From the NCBI GenBank assembly GCA_048594975.1, contig JBMDXQ010000007.1:52684-116683 (forward strand): a stretch of DNA of 64,000 bases, given 5' to 3'. Below the pieces are notes generated by a model. It had not been told where the DNA came from. It worked only from the letters and a program-made list of their open reading frames with translations, and did no database searches. This stretch comes from JBMDXB01 sp048594975. Lineage in GTDB: Bacteria; Acidobacteriota; Vicinamibacteria; Vicinamibacterales; 2-12-FULL-66-21. The translations under genes and the position numbers were made by a program. Below, piece by piece: positions 51,214 through 58,026 of this stretch (position 1 is the stretch's first letter; each line of letters begins with the position of its first letter).

Positions 51214-52955
51214 CGCACGCACGGCAGCCGACGATGGCGGTGATCCTGGCAGACGCCGGGCCAGGACCTGCTGGAGCCAACGGCCCGCCGGCCCTCCTCC
51301 TGCCAATTGCCGGAACCTCACTGCTCCAGAGACTGCTGACCAGTCTGGCGCGCGCGGGGGTCCAAAACGTGCTCATCGCCTCGGCGATGGCGCCGGAGTC
51401 GCTCGCGAGGGTCGAACGAGCCCTCGACGCCGCCGCGACACCGAACGGAATCACGGTCAGGCTGGTCGCGTCGGAGGGGCGCGTCGAGATCGGGGACGAT
51501 CTGGCGTTGCTGCGCCTCGCGCGCGAGCGCCTCGCAGGCGACGTCTACCTGCTGAGGGGCGATCTCGTGTTCGAGGCACCCCTTCTGAGCGCCTTGCAAG
51601 CCCAGGGCACCCTCGCCGTCGCTGCCGTCGTGCCAAACGGCCCCGGCCACAGACCGATCGGTGCGTATCTTCTACGGGAGACCTACGTCCGTGATTGGCT
51701 CGTGCCGTTTCTCGCCGCGCCTGCCTCGAGCCGCGAGACGGCGGCCTGCGGGCTGCGTCACGTCTTCGACCAGGCACCGCGGACACCGGACGCGATCGAC
51801 GTCTCCGCTCAACGATGGTGCGGGGTCGGCACGGTCAGCGACTGGATGCGCGCCGATGTCCTGTTTTCGGATCCCGCAACGGCCTTCGAGCTGATCAACC
51901 GAGAGTTCGGCCGTTACCAGCGATCCGGCGCGACCGACCATCTCGTCATGACGAACGTGTACTTCCCGACCGAGGCCATGCGACGCGACCTCAGGCAAGA
52001 GATCGACGCGCTGATCACCGACTACCCGTCGGCGCAGGCCACATTGGCAAGACTCATGGCCGCGGTGATCGATCAGTCGCCGGAGCACATCCTCGTGGCA
52101 AACGGCGGATCGGAGATCATTCGGGCCGTGTGCGGTCACGCGGATCGGGCGGTCGTCGTGCCGGTTCCCACCTACAACGAGTACGAGGCCACCGTGCCGC
52201 AGGCGCATCTGGTGCGTATGCCCCTCCAGGCGCCGGCATTCCGGCTCGACGTCGAGCGACTGGCCGACCTCGCCAGGAAGGCGGACGCCGGGCTGGTCGT
52301 CATCGTCTCACCGAACAACCCGACCGGGCTGACGGTTCCTCGGGAGCAGCTCGAGTGGCTGATCGAGGAGCTGGCGGCGCACGGCAACCTGCGAATAGTG
52401 CTCGACGAATCGTTTGTCGACTTCTGTGCGGATCCGTCGGCGCAGAGCCTCGCGACGCGCATCGCAGAACTGAGGTCTGTAGCGATCCTCAAAAGCCTCA
52501 GCATGGCATGTGGCATCCCTGGATTGCGTCTCGCGTTCCTGACAACGGCGGACCGACAGTTTCTCGAGAGCGTTCGCGGCCGATTGCCGGTGTGGAATGT
52601 CAACGCGGTCGCGGAGGGGTTTCTGCGCCTGCTACCAGGCTACCGGAGCGATTGGGCTCGGACGTGTTCGCAGGTTCGGCGTGAATGCGACGAGTTGACG
52701 AGCCGCCTCAATGAGGTCCCGGGGGTTCTCGCATATCCGTCCAGTGCCTGTTTCTGCTTCGTGCGCCTTCCCGAAGGTGTGAGCGCGGAGGACGTCGCGC
52801 TCGAGCTCTTCACGACCCACCGAATCCTAGTGAAGAGCTGCGCAGGTAAATCGATTCCTCGGGACTACGGCTACCTCCGCGTCAAGAGTCGGACACCGGA
52901 CGACAACGCACGCTTGGCGCAGGCGCTGGCGGACGTGCTCAGGAGATTTCAGTAA
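51210..52955 (+). CDS. NTP-transferase / PLP-fold aminotransferase fusion with Lys-to-Met change
   Basis: The last gene of the cluster, 581 residues from the GTG at 51210, which overlaps the previous stop as GTGA; an ATG at 51234 is the alternative. Residues about 10-215 form a degenerate nucleotidyltransferase domain (AVILAD, then PALLLPIAGTSLLQRLLTSL; the GxG-rich loop is altered). Residues 230-581 are a fold-type I PLP domain like HisC/CobD: VANGGSEII, SPNNPTG, LDESFVDF. The lysine that should hold PLP is replaced: KSLSMACGIPGLRLAF, where relatives have SLSK. Decarboxylases or aminotransferases fused to nucleotidyltransferases are known (FrbH). Whether this one keeps PLP chemistry is open. 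Confidence 0.8.
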   Translation: MTHARQPTMAVILADAGPGPAGANGPPALLLPIAGTSLLQRLLTSLARAGVQNVLIASAMAPESLARVERALDAAATPNGITVRLVASEGRVEIGDDLALLRLARERLAGDVYLLRGDLVFEAPLLSALQAQGTLAVAAVVPNGPGHRPIGAYLLRETYVRDWLVPFLAAPASSRETAACGLRHVFDQAPRTPDAIDVSAQRWCGVGTVSDWMRADVLFSDPATAFELINREFGRYQRSGATDHLVMTNVYFPTEAMRRDLRQEIDALITDYPSAQATLARLMAAVIDQSPEHILVANGGSEIIRAVCGHADRAVVVPVPTYNEYEATVPQAHLVRMPLQAPAFRLDVERLADLARKADAGLVVIVSPNNPTGLTVPREQLEWLIEELAAHGNLRIVLDESFVDFCADPSAQSLATRIAELRSVAILKSLSMACGIPGLRLAFLTTADRQFLESVRGRLPVWNVNAVAEGFLRLLPGYRSDWARTCSQVRRECDELTSRLNEVPGVLAYPSSACFCFVRLPEGVSAEDVALELFTTHRILVKSCAGKSIPRDYGYLRVKSRTPDDNARLAQALADVLRRFQ

Positions 52956-53214
52956 GTGCCGCTTCGTCAGGCACGGTCAATCCGTTGACCCGCGAATACC
53001 TCGCGATCGACGTCGAGCATGACCGGGGATCTACCGCGTGTCCGTTCGGAGGCCTCGGCGAAGCCGACGGCGTGAGGCGGATGACCCCGGCGGAGAGCCT
53101 TCGATGGTTGGCCTTGCTCGATTTGGCTGGCCGGTGGGTTGGCTTATCAGCCGTAGCCTCGTCCGACAGGCGAGCGATCAGGGAGCGGGATGTCCCCCTG
53201 TGCGCATGTGAAGC
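52956..53214. other. gene-poor gap after the cluster
   Basis: About 260 bases between the fusion gene and the permease relic. The frame ending at 53218 reads RRMTPAESLRWLALLDLAGR, which is coding-like, but it lacks a recognisable beginning or family, so it may be the end of a lost gene. Nothing else was identified. Confidence 0.3.
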
Positions 53215-53352
53215 GTGAGCGCTACGGCGGACACGGCGGGCGACAGGCCACTACGGCGGCACTCGTCGACGAGCAGTTCCAGATGCGTAGTCAACTCCTC
53301 GTCGAACTCCCGATCCAGCCGCTCCCTTCTCACCACCGCCCGGCACCGGCAC
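53215..53352 (-). pseudogene. ADOP permease N-terminal domain fragment
   Basis: The minus strand reads RRERLDREFDEELTTHLELL, then VDECRRSGLSPAVSAVALTL. This is the soluble N-terminal helical domain of ADOP proteins (compare GAEVDDELQFHIEQEIEAHV and RRGVSPAEARRMALRDLGG in the 42.0-44.7 kb permease). The alanine/arginine motif at the end is already scrambled, and the membrane part is missing. It lies just downstream of the TIR-WD40 gene. Confidence 0.65.
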
Positions 53353-53387
53353 TGGTCAGAACATCCAAGATGAAACTACACCGGCCG

Positions 53388-56300
53388 CTACTTTCGAGGT
53401 AGGCCCGACTGCCGAGGTCGAGGTTGAAACGAGGCTTTCAGGCAATCTCCACCGAGGGCGGCTAACTCGGACTTTCGGTCGGTCAATTCTTGCACGGTGA
53501 GAGTCCGGACAACGCCATCGCGGATTGTCATCCCCGTGCGCACCTCAATGGACAGCGCGAGACACTTGCCGTCGCCCGTTGCCGGTACGGGGACCTCGAC
53601 GCGAAACACCGTCTGATCGCTGGCGAGAGTGAGCTCGCGGCCGTCGGGTCGGAAGGCCGCCGAGTGAATGTACGATGGGGCGTGGATAGCCTCCCCCAAT
53701 GGCGTCCGCGAATCGATATCCCACAGCTGAAGATTTCCGCGGTTCTGGGCGAGCAGGATTCGTCCGTCGGGACTGAAGGAGAGTCGATGCGAGTTACCCT
53801 CTTGGACGAGGCGTTCGCCGACCGGCGTTTCCTTCGCGACGTCCCACAACTGCAGCACGGATCCGGACGAGGTCGCCAAAGTCCTCCCGTGGGGATCGAA
53901 CGCGACCGCGTCTACCCCCTCGGGATGTGGAAGGACCACAGCCTCGCCGGCGCCGTCGAGGCGCAAGACACGAGCCGCGTTGTCACTCCACCCACTGGCG
54001 ACGAGCGTCCCGCCAGGAGAGAAGGCGACGTCGTTGATCTGTGCCGCCGCGGTTGCGAGCAACGAGCTATCGTCCTTAACCATCGTCCACAGGTAGAGGT
54101 CGCTCTCTGGCGGCTCGAAGCCCCCTTGCGGTACATCGAGATAGGCGGTTGCGGCGCGCCCTCGATCGGCATCCAGAGCGACCTCGTCAAACGAGGACGA
54201 GCCGAACGAGAGCTTCGTGCTCTGAGTCCCCTTCGAAGGGTCCCAGAGAAGCAGCTCGGATTGATCCGCCGTCAATAATCGCCGGCCATCGGCGCTGAAG
54301 GCGAGCGCCTTGATGGCCGATCTGTTCTTAAGCGTCAGTCGCGGGAGCTCTGCATCCCCGTCCCACAATACCGTGGTGCCGTCGGAGCATCCTGCGGCGA
54401 TCGTCGCGGCATCTGGGCTGTACGTCAGCGTCCGAGCATCCTGATCGAGCTTGAGCGACGCGCCCACGCGCTCGCGGGGGAACAGGTCCCAAATGCGCAC
54501 GGCACGATCTCCTTCGGTCGTGACCACCTTTCGACGGTCCGCGCTGTAGGTCAGCGTCCGGCCTCTGCCGGGATGTGTGACAGGGGCGGCGGGATCTCCG
54601 GAGAAGGGTTCCCAGCGAGTGAGCCCGTCAGGTCCGAGCAGCGTGAGCGTGCGACCGTCGGGGCTGAACTCCATTCGGTCGAGTTTCGCGACGTAGTCGG
54701 CACTCGTCAGCAGCGCCTCGCCGGTGCGTACTCGCCAAAGGCGAATCGTGCCTTTCGAATCCGCTGTTGCGAGCACTTGATCGTCCGCCTTGAAGGCGAG
54801 AGCGGATATCGCACGACCGACACGGAGTGATGGACCCGAGATCTTTCCGGTTGCAGTATTCCAGATCCGCGTTTCGCCATTTTCGTACGTGGTAGCGAAA
54901 GTCTGCCCGCTCGGCGAAAACACGATAGCGGTAAGCGTCTCGTCGTGTTGGGACGAAGTTCCACGTTGCTTCCCCGTTGTTGCGTCCCAGACGCGCACCT
55001 CGCCGTCGGTCTCGCCCCGTAGCCCCCTGCTGCCCGTCACGATTGTCCGGCTGTCGGGACTCACGACCACGAGGAACGTTTCATGGACCTGCTTGAGCGG
55101 CGCGCCGATCGCCCTCCCTGTCGACGCGTCGATTCGTTGGGTGCCGGCGCCGCCCGCTGTGAGCACCATCTTGCCGTCCGGGGTGAAGACGACCGCGTAC
55201 AAATCGGAATCCTGCTTTGTCGCCAGGTCGACGAGCTTCTGTCCCGTGCTGGGATCCCACAGGTCCGCCGTGCTCTCGTGCGTGAAGGGATCCGAGGCCG
55301 CGACCGCGAGCGACTTCCCGTCCGGGCTGAAGACCAAGTCGGCGACTTCACCTGCGTGCTCGATCGGTTCACCCCGCGTGACGCCGGTGGCAACATCCCA
55401 AAGTCGGACGGTCTTGCCGCTCGCAGTTGCGATCGTCCTCCCGTCCGGGCTCCACGCCGCCATCGAAACCGGATCCTGATGGAGGAGTGAGCGAACCGGG
55501 AGGGAGACGATCCATGCTCCCATGAGCCGCCTCGCGGTGCTCCGCGCACTCTCGAGCCGTCCTCCGGACATCTCGAGCACCGACGCGAGCCACAAGAGGC
55601 CGCCGCTCGGATCGCCATCCGCGACGAGTGCTCGCCGACCGTTCTGCAGCCGTGTTTCGGCGAGACGTAGCTCGGCGTTGCTCCACTGTTCGAACGCGAA
55701 CCAGGAGGCTGAGAGTGCGGAGAGGAACAGAACGCCGAGCCCGATCGCGAGCCCGCGAAACAACCGCATCGTCCGGCGATGCTCGCGAAGGTCGTCGCCG
55801 ACGAGCGCCTCGATGTCGAGGTTTCGTATCGGCGATGACAGCTTGGCGACAGCCTTCATGAACGCGTCATTGGTTCGGTCGAGTTTCGCGTCCGGTGACG
55901 TACGTACCCACCTCAGGTCCAACCAGAGAGGCTCTGTCGCAACTTTCCCCCGAAGGACGTCCTGGGGCAGGGCACTAGTCGTCGACCAATCGAAATCGCC
56001 GGCGCGCTCGTCCCAGACGATATCGCCCTCGGTGAGTACGATCAGCAGACGCTTGAAGCGGTCCGGCTCGATGTGAGAGATGTCCAGCTTCGAAGGATCA
56101 TCGCAGTGTCCTGCCGTGATCCAGTGGCAGATCTCTCGCCGCACCCATTTTGATTGGCCCGACAGTGGAGACGCCAGGAGAATCACGTAGGAAGTGTCAT
56201 CGAGGTGCGAGACGATTGTCGGCCAAAGCTCGGGAGACGCAGACAGCGAGGTCTCGTCGCGAAACACGTTGGCCGACCTGAGACGAAACCACGGCTTCGC

Positions 56301-56426
56301 GAACCGCTCCAAGTGGGTTTCCAACGCCTTGGCGAGACGCCCGTCGGCCCGATGGCTGTACGATATGAAGGCGTCGTAGCGAGGTTGCTTCCTAAACATC
56401 GCAGTTCGAAACTCTGGATCATTCAT
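53388..56426 (-). CDS. TIR-like domain, transmembrane, WD40 propeller protein
   Basis: A protein of 1012 residues. The ATG at 56426 is preferred, since the TIR domain begins 16 residues later; another ATG nine codons on is possible and neither has a strong ribosome site. Residues 15-150 form a TIR domain (YDAFISYSHRADGRLAKALE, SYVILLASPLSGQSKWVRRE); Glu98 is in the place of the catalytic glutamate of NAD-cleaving TIRs. A single membrane helix lies at about 224-245 (LFRGLAIGLGVLFLSALSAS). The remainder holds about 14 WD40 blades (TIATASGKTVRLWDVATG, TFATTYENGETRIWNTATG). TIR proteins signal or deplete NAD in immunity; the propeller likely senses a partner. The role here is inference. Confidence 0.88.
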   Translation of the reverse strand: MNDPEFRTAMFRKQPRYDAFISYSHRADGRLAKALETHLERFAKPWFRLRSANVFRDETSLSASPELWPTIVSHLDDTSYVILLASPLSGQSKWVRREICHWITAGHCDDPSKLDISHIEPDRFKRLLIVLTEGDIVWDERAGDFDWSTTSALPQDVLRGKVATEPLWLDLRWVRTSPDAKLDRTNDAFMKAVAKLSSPIRNLDIEALVGDDLREHRRTMRLFRGLAIGLGVLFLSALSASWFAFEQWSNAELRLAETRLQNGRRALVADGDPSGGLLWLASVLEMSGGRLESARSTARRLMGAWIVSLPVRSLLHQDPVSMAAWSPDGRTIATASGKTVRLWDVATGVTRGEPIEHAGEVADLVFSPDGKSLAVAASDPFTHESTADLWDPSTGQKLVDLATKQDSDLYAVVFTPDGKMVLTAGGAGTQRIDASTGRAIGAPLKQVHETFLVVVSPDSRTIVTGSRGLRGETDGEVRVWDATTGKQRGTSSQHDETLTAIVFSPSGQTFATTYENGETRIWNTATGKISGPSLRVGRAISALAFKADDQVLATADSKGTIRLWRVRTGEALLTSADYVAKLDRMEFSPDGRTLTLLGPDGLTRWEPFSGDPAAPVTHPGRGRTLTYSADRRKVVTTEGDRAVRIWDLFPRERVGASLKLDQDARTLTYSPDAATIAAGCSDGTTVLWDGDAELPRLTLKNRSAIKALAFSADGRRLLTADQSELLLWDPSKGTQSTKLSFGSSSFDEVALDADRGRAATAYLDVPQGGFEPPESDLYLWTMVKDDSSLLATAAAQINDVAFSPGGTLVASGWSDNAARVLRLDGAGEAVVLPHPEGVDAVAFDPHGRTLATSSGSVLQLWDVAKETPVGERLVQEGNSHRLSFSPDGRILLAQNRGNLQLWDIDSRTPLGEAIHAPSYIHSAAFRPDGRELTLASDQTVFRVEVPVPATGDGKCLALSIEVRTGMTIRDGVVRTLTVQELTDRKSELAALGGDCLKASFQPRPRQSGLPRK

Positions 56427-57029
56427 CCGTCGAGTTCGCCGCACTGCTCGAGCCGGCAATGGCATTCGGATGCTGCAATCATACGGCTCCGCGCCGGTTC
56501 CGGACCGGGAAGTCATGCGCTCCACATCGGATCGGGCAAACGTCGGGACACAGCATCCTCAGCTCGAGGGCGCGACTGTCGGCTTCGGCTGCTAGGGCGG
56601 CATCTTCCGCCAGTCGTTCGACGACACGGCCGTAGCCTACCGAGCAGGCCAGTCGCGGTCCGCGCTAGCCGTGGACGCGCCTCACTTACCGCCGCGAGAG
56701 CAGCAAGTCGTAGAACTTCATCATCCAGTCCAAGGTGACGCGCGGCCGCTCATGATCCGAAAACGTAACGCGGCAGAAACAGCTACTGCCGGGCGGGCCT
56801 TTCGATATTGTCTCAAAGAAAGGCAATAGGCGTTTCGAACCCGCGCTGGGATGCGGGCGGCCGTGGAGAACTCGGACGCTGGACGTTTCCGCCGCCGCTC
56901 GCCTACCTGAATGCACCGAAGTGGTCGAAGCCAAGCCTCATTCAGGATCCGGAACGCGGACCCCTTGTGAGATGTGCGTCCGAGGATCTCGCGACCGCCC
57001 ACTACACCAGACGAGAAGTCATCGCGCGC
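56427..57029. other. gene-poor stretch beside the TIR-WD40 gene
   Basis: About 600 bases without a supportable gene. The minus strand near 56700-56760 reads RPRVTLDWMMKFYDLLLSRR followed by a stop, which looks like the end of a protein but matches nothing I recognise. TTTCGAACCCGCGC near 56832 recalls the reverse complement of a tRNA T-loop, but the stems do not pair. The stretch probably belongs to the same degraded mobile segment as the integrase remnant. Confidence 0.35.
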
Positions 57030-57150
57030 CACCGAGGCGGGACTCCGCAGGCGGAAGGGCCTGCGCGTATAGCACAGAGCTTCAGTGGGGCGATATCGAC
57101 TGGAACGGTCGTTTCGTGATCGTGCAACGAAACATTGACACCGCGGGGCA
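57030..57150 (+). pseudogene. tyrosine recombinase (integrase) fragment
   Basis: The plus strand reads AGLRRRKGLR in one frame and, after a frameshift, LQWGDIDWNGRFVIVQRNID in another. This matches the first catalytic-arginine box of phage-type integrases (T-G-x-R-x-G-E-x-L-x-L-x-W-x-D-I-D), including the following GRFIxVxRN strand. The usual G-E after the arginine is lost and neither end of the gene is present. It marks an old integration event just before repeat copy f. Confidence 0.55.
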
Positions 57151-57205
57151 ACCGGAGGCGCTTTCAGACGATGAGTGGGAGCGGGTTAAGTCGTTTGGAA
57201 TGAGT

Positions 57206-57284
57206 GGTGAGCCTAAATTTCACCAGTTGGAACCAGCTGGACGGCTGGCTGCGACAAGTTGAGAGGCTGCGCGGGGCAGCGTAA
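57206..57284 (+). repeat. interspersed repeat, copy f (full 79-base form)
   Basis: GGTGAGCCTAAATTTCACCA, then GTTGGAACCAG, CTGGCTGCGAC and GGGGCAGCGTAA. It is the same length as copy d, 16 kb away. The frame from the GTG at 57207 gives VSLNFTSWNQ, then DGWLRQ, ending LRGAA and TAA. It stands between the integrase remnant and the HigB/HigA-type pair. Confidence 0.8.
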
Positions 57285-57293
57285 GCGGGGGCG

Positions 57294-57312
57294 ATACCAT
57301 GTCTGGTATAAT
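57294..57312 (+). promoter_or_regulatory. extended -10 promoter with overlapping dyad operator of the HigBA-type pair
   Basis: ATACCA-TGTC-TGGTAT (57294-57309) is a perfect inverted repeat. TATAAT at 57307-57312 overlaps its right half and is preceded by TG at the extended -10 spacing (TGGTATAAT); no -35 is visible. Transcription should start near 57319, so the ATG at 57323 would be almost leaderless. A dyad over the -10 is what the autoregulating antitoxin of such modules binds. Confidence 0.65.
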
Positions 57313-57322
57313 CGTTCGTTCC

Positions 57323-57649
57323 ATGGCGTGGACCGTCGAAACGCTGAACGAGACGGTCGACGCCGAGTTGGCCGAACTGCCGGCGGACATGCGGGCGCGA
57401 CTGGTTCGGATCTCGGAACTGATCGAATCCGTTGGTCTGCCCAACGTGAACGAGCCGCACGTTCGCCAAGTGCGAGGCCCGCTCTGGGAGATTCGTCTCA
57501 AGGGCAAAGCCGGGATCGCACGGGCGCTGTATGTCACCGCGAAGGATCAGCGAGTGGTGATCGTTAGGGCCTTCATCAAAAAGACGGAGAAGACGCCAAC
57601 GGGCGAGATCGATCTGGCGCTGCATCGGATCAAGGAACTGAAGCGATGA
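57323..57649 (+). CDS. HigB/RelE-type toxin (Gp49-like)
   Basis: A basic protein of 108 residues. The ATG at 57323 is used because the -10 box lies at 57307-57312; an in-frame ATG at 57299 lies upstream of that box. PADMRARLVRISELIESVGL, VRQVRGPLWEIRLKGKAGIA and RALYVTAKDQRVVIVRAFIK are the Gp49/HigB signature: a strand with W-E-x-R followed by R-x-x-Y and a hydrophobic strand ending in FxKKT. Members cleave mRNA on the ribosome. The stop overlaps the XRE gene start as ATGA. Toxin first, antitoxin second is the HigBA order. Confidence 0.9.
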   Translation: MAWTVETLNETVDAELAELPADMRARLVRISELIESVGLPNVNEPHVRQVRGPLWEIRLKGKAGIARALYVTAKDQRVVIVRAFIKKTEKTPTGEIDLALHRIKELKR

Positions 57650-57933
57650 CGAAGATCAGCCATCTCCATCGACGCTGGAGCAAGGACGCCAGCTACAAGG
57701 ACGCCTACGATGCTCTCGGTGAAGAGTTCGACCTCGCGCGAACGCTCATTGAGGCGCGTACGGCGGCAGGCCTATCGCAATCGCAGCTGGCGCGGCGAAT
57801 GAAGACCTCGCAGTCGTACATCGCTCGCATCGAGGGCGGGAAGGTGCGTCCGTCGACCGACGCGCTGGAGCGTTTTGCACAGGCGACCCGCACACGGCTG
57901 CGGATCGTCTTCGAACCGAACGCCGCCCAGTGA
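57646..57933 (+). CDS. HigA-type antitoxin, XRE family
   Basis: A protein of 95 residues. The helix-turn-helix is at about 38-75: ARTAAGLSQSQLARRMKTSQ then SYIARIEGGKVRPSTDALER. The N-terminal half (DASYKDAYDALGEEFDLART) is the segment that typically contacts the toxin. The last strand (RLRIVFEP) is usual for HigA/XRE antitoxins of Gp49-type pairs. It overlaps the toxin stop by ATGA and should repress the operon at the dyad at 57294-57309. Confidence 0.92.
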   Translation: MTKISHLHRRWSKDASYKDAYDALGEEFDLARTLIEARTAAGLSQSQLARRMKTSQSYIARIEGGKVRPSTDALERFAQATRTRLRIVFEPNAAQ

Positions 57934-58026
57934 GTCTTGCACGCCACCAGCGGAACTTGGGCAGGCGCGGTTGGAGCGTTGACAATGATTATTTGGAGGG
58001 AGCGGTGGGTGATGAGCCGCCGTTCT

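Noticed and set aside
56825..56870. TTTCGAACCCGCGC near the integrase relic, as an attB-like tRNA 3' end
   Set aside because: No T-stem pairing and no tRNA body; kept only as a remark in the gap entry.
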